Origin: Rhizobium terricola
GTDB lineage: Bacteria > Pseudomonadota > Alphaproteobacteria > Rhizobiales > Rhizobiaceae
Assembly: GCF_012927355.1 (NCBI RefSeq)
Contig: NZ_JABBGK010000003.1
Span: forward strand, 124,001-188,000
DNA length: 64,000 nt
Direction of reading: 5' to 3'
In this document: one piece after another, positions 56,555-64,000 of the stretch
Layout of the letters: every line of letters starts with the position of its first letter
Numbering within the stretch: position 1 is the first letter of the stretch
Notes under the pieces: model-generated
Databases searched by the model: none
What the model saw: only the letters and a program-made list of their open reading frames with translations
Told to the model about the DNA's origin: nothing
Translations under genes and position numbers: made by a program

Positions 56555-57304
56555 TCACTTGACGGCGGCATTTCCGCCGTCGGCGTAGAGCGCCGAGCCG
56601 GCGACGAAGCTTGCCATGGGGCCCGCAAGGAAAAGGGCCGCGCGGGCGATTTCTTCCGGCCGGGCGATGCGCTTCAGGGCATGCAGGCCTGCCGCCCAGT
56701 CCTTTTGGGCCTGATCGCCGGCCATCCGCGTATCGGTGCCGCCCGGCAGGAGCGCATTGGCCCGGATGTCGCGGCTGCCGTAATCCGCAGTGATGCCCTT
56801 TACCAGACCCATGATGCCCGCCTTGGAGGCGGCATAGGTGCCCATTCCGGGAAGGCCGACGCTCGTTCCGACGAAGGTCGAGACGAAGACCAGGGCGCCG
56901 GAGCCACGTTCCAGCATGGCCGGGATCTGGCAGCGGGCGGCGAGAAAGGCCGAGGTCAGGTTTGCCGCCAGCGTCTCCTGCCATTCGGGCATCGTGACTT
57001 CCGCGAGGGGCTTGATCGGACCGACGGCCCCGGCATTGTTGACGGCGATATCGAGGCCGCCGAACCGGCTCATGGCCGCATTGACCAGTCTTTCGTGGGT
57101 TTCGACACGGGCGACGTCACCCGGCACGGCATGGGCGATGCCGCCCCGGCTCTCGATCAGATCGACAACCGCGTCGAGTGCTTCGCTGCCCCTGGCATTG
57201 AGCACCAGGGATGCGCCCTCTGCGGCAAACAGCAGGGCGGTTGCGCGGCCGATGCCGGACGACGCTCCGGTGATGATGGCGACCTTGTCATTCAGGCTTG
57301 TCAT
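56555..57304 (-). CDS. SDR-family oxidoreductase
   Basis: A 249-residue classical SDR with cofactor motif VAIITGASSGIGRATALLFAAEGA, LVLNARGSEALD (no acidic residue after beta2, suggesting NADP(H)), NNAGAVGP, and the catalytic region VSTFVGTSVGLPGMGTYAASKAGIMGL (Tyr-xxx-Lys). The ending DGGNAAVK is typical. The substrate is unknown. It is convergent with the DUF1737 gene and has a GGAGG ribosome-binding site before the ATG at 57304. Confidence 0.92.
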   Translation of the reverse strand: MTSLNDKVAIITGASSGIGRATALLFAAEGASLVLNARGSEALDAVVDLIESRGGIAHAVPGDVARVETHERLVNAAMSRFGGLDIAVNNAGAVGPIKPLAEVTMPEWQETLAANLTSAFLAARCQIPAMLERGSGALVFVSTFVGTSVGLPGMGTYAASKAGIMGLVKGITADYGSRDIRANALLPGGTDTRMAGDQAQKDWAAGLHALKRIARPEEIARAALFLAGPMASFVAGSALYADGGNAAVK

Positions 57305-57530
57305 GGAAACCTCCTTTGGGTGTCGGAGGCCAAGGGATAGGCGAGGAGGCGGGGCGGCGGCCACCCGTTTCCGGACGGGGCGATCGGCGGGCGTCTGATG
57401 GTGGTGGGCGGCGGCCTGCCGTGCTTTTCGACGGCGAGGTGGCGGGCGGGATCGGCATCCGTTCAGGTACGCCGGCACGGGATCTGCAATGTGCCGAAGC
57501 CGGGACCGCGCATTTTCTTGCGAAGCGCGA

Positions 57531-57998
57531 CTAGTCCTTTACCGCGACAGAGAGGCCGTCCGCTTCCGCGGCGGCGTCCTCGGCGCTTTCCTCGATGCGT
57601 TCCATGTCGTCGTCGGAGAGGCCGAAATGATGGCCGATCTCGTGGATCAGAACGTGGGTGATGATGTCGCCCAGGGTTTCCTCGTTTTCCGCCCAGTAGT
57701 CGAGGATCGGGCGGCGATAGAGCGTGATGCGGTTCGGCATCTCCCCGGTTTCCATGGTGAAACGTTCCGAGATGCCGCGGCCCTCGAACAGACCGAGCAG
57801 GTCGAAAGGCGTCTCCAGCGCCATGTCCTCGAAGACTTCGTCGGTCGGGAAATCGGCGATCTCGATGATCAGATTTCCCGTCAGCGCCCTGAATTCCTCC
57901 GGCAGATGGCCATAGGCCTCGATCGCCAGCGATTCGAACGTGCTGATCGTCGGGGCATGGCGCTCGCGCCAATCTTCGGTCTGGTCAATGCGGGCCAT
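57531..57998 (-). CDS. Zincin-like metallopeptidase-family protein
   Basis: A 155-residue protein with the zinc motif THVLIHEIGHHFGLSDDDMERIE (HExxH plus trailing acid). It is preceded by PNRITLYRRPILDYWAENEETLGDII. This matches the COG3824-type predicted Zn-dependent proteases. No signal peptide is present, and the substrate is unknown. It is a single gene whose start region is 157 bases from imuA on the other strand. Confidence 0.9.
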   Translation of the reverse strand: MARIDQTEDWRERHAPTISTFESLAIEAYGHLPEEFRALTGNLIIEIADFPTDEVFEDMALETPFDLLGLFEGRGISERFTMETGEMPNRITLYRRPILDYWAENEETLGDIITHVLIHEIGHHFGLSDDDMERIEESAEDAAAEADGLSVAVKD

Positions 57999-58120
57999 CT
58001 GAACTCCTTACTGGTTCTCCATATAGGAGTTTTGTTCCCGCTTTTCGAGTGGGAATCCTGTCAAGGAATAAATTCACAATGAATCCGGTTGACTCTTTTC
58101 GAAAGCTCTGGAATCCATAA

Positions 58121-58135
58121 GAACATATAGAGAAC
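58121..58135 (+). promoter_or_regulatory. LexA SOS box of imuA-imuB-dnaE2
   Basis: GAAC-ATATAGA-GAAC, a perfect match to the alphaproteobacterial LexA direct repeat GAAC-N7-GAAC (GTTC-N7-GTTC on the other strand). It ends 20 bases before the imuA ATG. A TTGACT hexamer at 58089-58094 lies upstream. Confidence 0.88.
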
Positions 58136-58154
58136 ATTTCGACGGAGACACGTC

Positions 58155-59078
58155 ATGGGCGGGACCGCTCTGGCGCAGGGGAAGCTGTTTGCCCTGCGCG
58201 AGGCTATCGCGAAGATCGAAGGCAGGCCGCTTGCGGCCGGGCTCGAACCCGAGCCGGATGCCGGCTGTGCCGAGGTGGATGCTGCCGGCGGTTCCGCAGG
58301 GGCGGAGGAGGCTTCAGGCCTCGAAAGCGTGCTGCCGGAGGGGTTTCCGATCGGTGCGATGATCGAGCTTCGCGGCGCGCAGCTGAGGAACGCGGGCGCC
58401 GTCAGCGGCTTCGGGCTCGGCTTATGTCTTGCCTGTCTGCCTGCCCAGCCGGAAAAGCGCATTCTCTGGATCGGCGAGAGCTTCGTCGCCCGTGAGGCGG
58501 GGCTGCCCCACGCGGCGGGCCTCACCGATTACGGGTGCCGGCCGGGTGAACTCGTCTATGCCATGCCCCGGCGGGTTGAGGAGGCGCTGTGGCTGGCGGA
58601 CGCCGCCCTTTCCTGCGGCGCCTTCGCGGCCGTGATGCTGGAGGTCAACGGCAACCCGCGCGGCTTCGGACTGACCGAAAGCCGGCGTCTCAGCCTCAAG
58701 GCGCGCAGCACGGGTGGCTTTCTTCTTCTGGTGCGGCAGGGAGGGGAAGAGGAGGCGAGCAGCGCCTCGCTTCGCCTGCGCATCGAACCCGCGCCGGCGG
58801 CGGCGCGCATTCTGAGCGACGGAACGATGCTCGGCGGCAGCATCGGCAATTCCGTCTTCCGCCTCGTTCCGGAAAAGAGCCGGCTCGGGGCATCCCGCGA
58901 ACTGACCCTGGAGTGGAATAAAGATGACCGCCTGTTTTACCCCGCAACTTTCGCTCACACCGGCCAGCACCGCCCCGAACGGTCGGCGTATCCTGGCGCT
59001 CTGGTTTCCCAGGCTTTCGACCGATCGGCTGGCGCGTCGCCGCTGGGGACTGTCGTGGCGTTCGACAGGGCGTCCTGA
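58155..59078 (+). CDS. imuA: ImuA, SOS mutagenesis accessory protein
   Basis: RecA-like accessory protein of the ImuA-ImuB-DnaE2 mutasome. The 307-residue protein opens FALREAIAKIEGRP and has a RecA-fold segment LCLACLPAQPEKRILWIGESFVAREAG with no intact Walker A, then FGLTESRRLSLKARSTGGFLLLVR and [14 protein letters not shown]. Its last 51 codons overlap imuB in another frame. It is preceded by the LexA box, so induction by DNA damage is expected. Confidence 0.9.
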   Translation: MGGTALAQGKLFALREAIAKIEGRPLAAGLEPEPDAGCAEVDAAGGSAGAEEASGLESVLPEGFPIGAMIELRGAQLRNAGAVSGFGLGLCLACLPAQPEKRILWIGESFVAREAGLPHAAGLTDYGCRPGELVYAMPRRVEEALWLADAALSCGAFAAVMLEVNGNPRGFGLTESRRLSLKARSTGGFLLLVRQGGEEEASSASLRLRIEPAPAAARILSDGTMLGGSIGNSVFRLVPEKSRLGASRELTLEWNKDDRLFYPATFAHTGQHRPERSAYPGALVSQAFDRSAGASPLGTVVAFDRAS

Positions 59079-60528
59079 CCATCCGCCGGTCGTCTGTGCC
59101 GGGCGGGTGCAGAACGCGGTGCGCCTCACCGCGCTCGACGAGACGGCCGAAACGATCGGCCTGCGGGTCGGGCAGGGTCTTGCCGAGGCCCGCGCCATCT
59201 GCCCGTCCCTCGACGCTGCGGAGGAGGATCCCGCCGCCGACCGGCGGTTTCTGGAGGCGATCGCCGACTGGTGCGACCGCTATACGCCACTGGTGGCGCT
59301 GGACGGCACGGATGGACTGATGCTCGACGTCACCGGCTGCACGCATCTGTTCGGCGGCGAAGAAGCGATGATCGAAGACCTGCTGGACCGCCTTCTGCAG
59401 CTCGGGCTCGATGCGCGTGGCGCGATTGCCGGAACGCCCGGCCTGTCCTGGGCGGCGGCCCGTTTTTCAGGAAAGACGGTGGTGGCCGATCCCGAGATGG
59501 TTGCGGTGCTGTCGCCACTGCCCCTCAAGGCGCTGCGGATCGACGCCGGCATGGCGGCGTCGCTTGCCCGGGTCGGGCTGAAGCAGGTGGGCGATCTCCT
59601 CGCAATGCCGCGCGGCCCGCTGACGCGGCGTTTCGGGCCGGCCTTGCTGCTCAGGCTCGACCAGGCGCTGGGGCGCGAAGGGGAGCCGATCGTACCACGT
59701 CGGCCGGTTGCCCTGCTTTCGGTCGAGCGGCGGCTCGCGGAACCGATCCGTGACGAAGAAGCGATCCTCGATCTCGTCGGGCGGCTGGCCGCGGGGCTGA
59801 AATCGGGTCTCGAAGGGCGCGGGGAGGGAGGGCGGCTTTTCGAGCTTCTGCTCTTCCGCGTCGACGGACGGGTGTTCCGGATCGAGCTCGGTGCCGCCGC
59901 GCCGCTTCGCGATGCCGGGCGGATCAAGGCGCTGTTCAACGAGAGGCTCGCCGTGCTGCATGACGATCTCGACGCCGGTTTCGGTTTCGAGATCCTCAGG
60001 CTGAACGTGCTCTGCACGGACAGGCTCGCCGAGACCCAGGCGCGTTTCGGTGCCGGCGAGGCGAAGAACGATGCCGCGCTCGATTTCATCGACCGGGTGA
60101 CGGCCCGGTTCGGCGAAGGGTGCCTGAGGCTTCCGCTGTCCCATGCGAGCCACTGGCCGGAGCGCGCCTCTGGCCTTGTTCCACTTGCGCAAGCGCCGGC
60201 GAGATCCGGGCCGAGGCCCTTGCCGCCGGTTCGCAACGACCGGCCGATCTGGCTCTTTGCTTGTCCGGAGGCGGTCGAGGTCACTGCCGAGGTGCCTGAC
60301 GGTCCGCCAGCCAGCTTCCGGTGGCGCCGTACCCAGCATCGCGTAGTGCGGGCCGAGGGACCGGAGCGACTGGCGCCGGAATGGTGGATCGACGGGGAGG
60401 ACGCGCTGCCGCGTGACTATTTCCGCATCGAGGACAGTGTCGGCCATCGCTACTGGCTGTTCCGCGAAGGCCTCTACGAACGGGGAGCGGATCGGCCGAA
60501 CTGGTTCATGCAAGGGGTCTTCGCATGA
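58924..60528 (+). CDS. imuB: ImuB, catalytically inactive Y-family polymerase homologue
   Basis: A 534-residue scaffold linking DnaE2 and the beta clamp. The Y-family N-terminus reads [19 protein letters not shown], so the metal-binding Asp of the usual DxD start is absent. The second motif is [14 protein letters not shown] in place of SIDEAFLDVT. The finger/little-finger fold is retained ([27 protein letters not shown]). The loss of acidic residues is the known ImuB signature. It starts inside imuA (155-base overlap) and ends overlapping dnaE2 by ATGA. Confidence 0.92.
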   Translation: MTACFTPQLSLTPASTAPNGRRILALWFPRLSTDRLARRRWGLSWRSTGRPDHPPVVCAGRVQNAVRLTALDETAETIGLRVGQGLAEARAICPSLDAAEEDPAADRRFLEAIADWCDRYTPLVALDGTDGLMLDVTGCTHLFGGEEAMIEDLLDRLLQLGLDARGAIAGTPGLSWAAARFSGKTVVADPEMVAVLSPLPLKALRIDAGMAASLARVGLKQVGDLLAMPRGPLTRRFGPALLLRLDQALGREGEPIVPRRPVALLSVERRLAEPIRDEEAILDLVGRLAAGLKSGLEGRGEGGRLFELLLFRVDGRVFRIELGAAAPLRDAGRIKALFNERLAVLHDDLDAGFGFEILRLNVLCTDRLAETQARFGAGEAKNDAALDFIDRVTARFGEGCLRLPLSHASHWPERASGLVPLAQAPARSGPRPLPPVRNDRPIWLFACPEAVEVTAEVPDGPPASFRWRRTQHRVVRAEGPERLAPEWWIDGEDALPRDYFRIEDSVGHRYWLFREGLYERGADRPNWFMQGVFA

Positions 60529-63500
60529 GCGACCCGGCCTTTTTCGAGATCGGCTGCCGCAGCAACTTCTCCTTTCTGGAGGGTGCCTCGCATCCGGAGG
60601 AAATGGTGACCACGGCTGTCCGGGTCGGGCTTTCCGGATTGGGGCTCGCCGATCGCAACACGGTGGCGGGGGTGGTGCGCATGCATGCAGCCGCCAAACT
60701 CAAGGGGCATGCCTTCCGGCCGGGGGCGCGGCTTTGCTTTGCCGATGCGACGCCGGAATGCGTCGTCTATCCGATGAACCGGCGCGGCTGGGCGCATCTG
60801 TGCCGGATGCTGAGTGTCGGCAATCTCCGGTCCGAAAAGGGTGCCTGCACGCTCTATGAAAGCGATTTCGCCGAATGGGCGGAGGATCTGATGGTGGCGG
60901 CGATGGTACCTGCCTTTGCCGACAACGGAGCGGCCGAAGACTATTGCGCCCGGCTCGCGCGGCTGGGGCCGGTGCTTGCGGGACGGCTCTACCTCGCGAT
61001 CGTGCCGCGTTATGACGGTCTCGACCGGCTGGCCTTTCACCGGATCGCGGAGATGGGCCGGCGGCTGTCGCTTCCGCTGATCGCCAGCAATGATCCCTTC
61101 TATAACGCCCCCGACCGCAAGCCGCTGGCCGACGTGATGACGGCCATCCGCGAACATGTGACCGTTGCCGAAGCTGGTTTCCGGCTGCAGGCGCATGCCG
61201 AGCGGCACCTGAAGGATCCGCGGGAAATGGCGCGTCTCTTTCGCGCCTATCCTCAGGCGATCGCCGGGTCGGGCGAGTTCTTCAGCCGGCTTCATTTTTC
61301 CCTCGATGAACTCAGCCATCAATATCCCGACGAAGCGGTCGGGGGGGAGCCGGCTGACCTGGCGCTGCGCCGGCTGACCTATGAGGGCGCGGCCCGGCGG
61401 TTTCCCGGCGGGGTTCCGGCAAAGGTCGCCGACCTGCTCGCCTATGAGCTGAACCTGATCGGCGAGAAGCGCTACGAGCCCTATTTTCTGACCGTGCACC
61501 GCATCATCGGCTTCGCCCGCTCGGAAGGCATCCTGTGCCAAGGACGAGGCTCGGCGGCCAATTCCGCGGTCTGCTATTGTCTCGGCATCACCGAGGTGAA
61601 CCCGGAGAAGACCACGCTTCTCTTTGATCGCTTCATCTCGACCGAGCGCGACGAGCCGCCCGACATCGACGTCGATTTCGAGCATGCGCGCCGCCAGGAG
61701 GTGATTCAGTTCATCTACGATACCTATGGGCACGAGCATGCGGCGCTGACGGCGGCCGTGATCAATTACCGGGCGCGTTCTGCCGGGCGCGAGACGGCCA
61801 AGGCCTTCGGTCTTTCCGATGATGTGCAGACGGCATTGTCCGGGTCGATCTGGGGCTGGTCCACGGCCGATCTCTCCGAGCGTGAGGCCCGGGCTGCCGG
61901 GCTCGACCTGGCGGATCCGACCACCCGGCGCGTGCTCGACCATGCCTCGGCCCTGGTGGGTTTCCCCCGACACCTTTCACAGCATGTCGGCGGTTTCGTC
62001 ATCACCCGGGACCGGCTCGACGAGGTCGTGCCGATCATGAACACGGCGGACGGGCGTTACATGATCGAGTGGAACAAGGACGATCTCGACACGCTGAAGA
62101 TCCTCAAGATCGACGTCCTGGCGCTCGGCATGCTCACCTGCCTGGCCAAGGCCATCCGTCTGCTTGACCAACATTACGGGAGACAGTTGACGCTTGCTTC
62201 CTTCTTCGAGGATCACAGGCCGGAGGTCTACGACATGATCTGTCGTGCCGATACGCTCGGCGTCTTCCAGATCGAGAGCCGGGCCCAGATGAGCATGCTG
62301 CCGCGGCTCAAGCCCAGGGAATTCTACGATCTGGTGATCGAGGTGGCGATCGTCCGGCCGGGGCCGATCCAGGGAAACATGGTGCACCCCTATCTGAAGA
62401 ACCGCAAGGAGAGGGAAAACGGCGGGAAGATCACCTATCCCAAGCCGGAACTCGAGGCCGTTCTGGCGCGAACGCTCGGTGTGCCGCTCTTCCAGGAGCA
62501 GGCGATGCAGATCGCCATCACCGCCGCCGGGTTCGCACCCGCGGAAGCCGACCAGTTGCGTCGCGCCATGGCGACCTTCCGCCGGACGGGGCAGGTCGCC
62601 AATTTCAGACAGCGTTTCATCGACGGCATGATGCGGCGGGATTATACGCTCGAATTCGCCGAGCGTTGCTTCAGCCAGATCGAGGGCTTCGGCGAATACG
62701 GTTTTCCCGAAAGTCACGCGGCCTCCTTCGCGCTGTTGGTCTATGCCTCGGCCTGGATCAAGACTTTTTATCCGGATGTCTTCTGCGTGGCGCTGCTCAA
62801 TTCTCAGCCGATGGGTTTCTATGCGCCGGCCCAGTTGGTGCGGGATGCCCGGGAGCACGGGGTCGAGGTACGACCTGTCGACGTCAACGCTTCGTCCTGG
62901 GACAGCACGCTGGAAACGGACGGCTTCGATCCGCGGCGCCTTGCCTCGCGCCACGCCTCAATGCGCAACGTCATCCTGGGAAACCGGGCCGTGCGGCTCG
63001 GCTTTCGCCAGGTCAAGGGGCTTTCGGAGCCGGAGATGAAGCTTCTCGTGACACGGCGCGGCAGCGGCTATGCCTCGGTCCGCGATCTGTGGATGCGGAC
63101 CGGGTTGCCGCGGGCCGCCGTCGAACGGCTTGTCGACGCCGATGCCTTCTCCTCACTCGGCCTCAGTCGCCGCGAGGCGCTCTGGGCGGCGCAGGCGCTT
63201 GATCACCAGGCTGCCGTCGAACATCTGCCGCTCTTCGCCGACGCGGCAGTCGATGCCGCGTCGCAGGTAGAGACTGCGGTTTCGCTGCCTTCGATGCCTG
63301 CCGGTGAAGAAGTTGTCAGCGACTACCGTGCACTGTCGCTTTCTTTGAAGGCCCATCCGCTCGCCTTCCTGCGCGAGGCCTTTGTCCGAAGCGGTATTCT
63401 CGTTTCCGTCGATCTGGAGAAAATAGCAAACGGGTGTCAGGTCGAGGTGGCGGGTCTGGTTCTCGTGCGCCAGCGGCCGGGCTCGGCCAAGGGGGTGATC

Positions 63501-63866
63501 TTCATGACGATCGAGGACGAGACCGGGGTTGCCAACATCATTGTCTGGCCGAAGACCTTCGAACGCTATCGCAGCATCGTCATGGGGGCGAGGCTGGTGA
63601 GAGTGAGGGGGCGTCTGCAGAAGGCCGAAGGCGTCATCCATGTCGTGGCCGAACATCTCATCGACGAGACCGAGAGGCTCGGCCTGTTGCGCGAGGACAT
63701 GCAGGGCTTCGGCGGGCTTGCCCATGCCGACGAGGTTCGTCGCCCGGTCAACGAGCACCGGCATGACAGCCGATCCACCGGTTCCCTGGCGCGACTGATC
63801 CGGGATGTTCCCGATCTGGTTGGCGAGGTCAGGCAGGCCATGCCGAAGGGGCGCAATTTTCATTGA
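60525..63866 (+). CDS. dnaE2: Error-prone DNA polymerase DnaE2
   Basis: C-family polymerase for damage-induced translesion synthesis. The 1113-residue protein has an N-terminal PHP domain ([22 protein letters not shown]), the catalytic palm with [39 protein letters not shown], helix-hairpin-helix region, and a C-terminal OB fold ([23 protein letters not shown]). It is complete, with its stop at 63866. The ATG overlaps the imuB stop. Confidence 0.96.
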   Translation: MSDPAFFEIGCRSNFSFLEGASHPEEMVTTAVRVGLSGLGLADRNTVAGVVRMHAAAKLKGHAFRPGARLCFADATPECVVYPMNRRGWAHLCRMLSVGNLRSEKGACTLYESDFAEWAEDLMVAAMVPAFADNGAAEDYCARLARLGPVLAGRLYLAIVPRYDGLDRLAFHRIAEMGRRLSLPLIASNDPFYNAPDRKPLADVMTAIREHVTVAEAGFRLQAHAERHLKDPREMARLFRAYPQAIAGSGEFFSRLHFSLDELSHQYPDEAVGGEPADLALRRLTYEGAARRFPGGVPAKVADLLAYELNLIGEKRYEPYFLTVHRIIGFARSEGILCQGRGSAANSAVCYCLGITEVNPEKTTLLFDRFISTERDEPPDIDVDFEHARRQEVIQFIYDTYGHEHAALTAAVINYRARSAGRETAKAFGLSDDVQTALSGSIWGWSTADLSEREARAAGLDLADPTTRRVLDHASALVGFPRHLSQHVGGFVITRDRLDEVVPIMNTADGRYMIEWNKDDLDTLKILKIDVLALGMLTCLAKAIRLLDQHYGRQLTLASFFEDHRPEVYDMICRADTLGVFQIESRAQMSMLPRLKPREFYDLVIEVAIVRPGPIQGNMVHPYLKNRKERENGGKITYPKPELEAVLARTLGVPLFQEQAMQIAITAAGFAPAEADQLRRAMATFRRTGQVANFRQRFIDGMMRRDYTLEFAERCFSQIEGFGEYGFPESHAASFALLVYASAWIKTFYPDVFCVALLNSQPMGFYAPAQLVRDAREHGVEVRPVDVNASSWDSTLETDGFDPRRLASRHASMRNVILGNRAVRLGFRQVKGLSEPEMKLLVTRRGSGYASVRDLWMRTGLPRAAVERLVDADAFSSLGLSRREALWAAQALDHQAAVEHLPLFADAAVDAASQVETAVSLPSMPAGEEVVSDYRALSLSLKAHPLAFLREAFVRSGILVSVDLEKIANGCQVEVAGLVLVRQRPGSAKGVIFMTIEDETGVANIIVWPKTFERYRSIVMGARLVRVRGRLQKAEGVIHVVAEHLIDETERLGLLREDMQGFGGLAHADEVRRPVNEHRHDSRSTGSLARLIRDVPDLVGEVRQAMPKGRNFH

Positions 63867-64000
63867 GGGAAACCGAAGGGAGGTGAAACGGGACCTGAAT
63901 ACCGGGACAGGCAGCGCCGGCCGGAAAATTTCTTGACAAAGGCCATCCTCTTTAGCAGAAAGAAGGGGCTGAAAGTCAGGTTTGAAAGTTCATCGACGCC
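63867..64000. other. Right-edge non-coding sequence
   Basis: The last 134 bases hold no gene. TTGACA at 63933-63938 could be a -35 element reading rightward, but no -10 at proper spacing is visible. Confidence 0.4.

Noticed and set aside
63933-63956. Promoter at the right edge (TTGACA ... TTTAGC)
   Set aside because: Spacing of 12 bases is too short and there is no visible downstream gene.

Overview
This 64 kb window is chromosomal core DNA of an alphaproteobacterium of the Rhizobiaceae (Rhizobium/Agrobacterium/Ensifer-like). The evidence is the high-GC coding sequence, the gene order (dapF-mtaB-ftsY-septation protein; ffh-chorismate mutase-rpsP-rimM-trmD-rplS; thioredoxin-LON-Trm112), a SAM-II riboswitch before metA, an RpoH2-type sigma factor behind an EcfG-type promoter, and a GAAC-N7-GAAC SOS box before imuA-imuB-dnaE2. 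No integrase, transposase, CRISPR array, phage gene or obvious island was seen, so the region looks vertically inherited. I found no strong case for a wholly new multi-gene system; the interest lies in regulatory sites and a few divergent proteins.

Layout. 1-6.3 kb (minus strand): UPF0314 (partial), septation protein A, ftsY, mtaB, dapF and a metallo-beta-lactamase-fold hydrolase. 6.6-12.1 kb: SRP/ribosome/tRNA-modification cluster. 12.2-16.6 kb: CxxC secreted protein, Crp/Fnr regulator, PepSY membrane protein, amino-acid ABC binding protein and permease. 16.6-25.1 kb: ppk2 (with a Pho-box-like repeat), leuC, EamA exporter (with a second Pho-box-like repeat), SixA-like phosphatase, PPase-like protein plus L,D-transpeptidase, OmpR-type regulator plus cyclic-nucleotide-binding protein, xthA, lolA. 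25.3-31.1 kb: ftsK (CtrA-like site), amtB, glnK (sigma-54-like promoter), tesB. 31.2-38 kb: ubiquinone hydroxylase, MoxR ATPase, SAM-II riboswitch/metA, GNAT, VWA protein, galM, SDR. 38-49 kb: tRNA-Gly(GCC), prolyl-tRNA editing protein, CnoX-like thioredoxin, LON-domain protein, Trm112, thiN, uup, an ABC-type transporter with a decayed ATPase domain, and the TPP riboswitch with thiBPQ. 49-64 kb: M48 protease, rpoH2, PAP2 phosphatase, leuB, leuD, small membrane protein, CitE-like lyase, DUF1737, SDR, zincin, and the SOS mutagenesis cassette.

How it fits together. Several stress and nutrient circuits are visible in cis: phosphate (two Pho-box-like repeats), nitrogen (glnK-amtB), methionine (SAM-II), thiamine (TPP), general stress to heat-shock sigma (EcfG to rpoH2), DNA damage (LexA box to translesion polymerase) and cell cycle (CtrA to ftsK). 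Seven gene pairs overlap by an NTGA tetranucleotide, indicating widespread translational coupling. All functional calls come from reading the sequence by eye; no database search was run.
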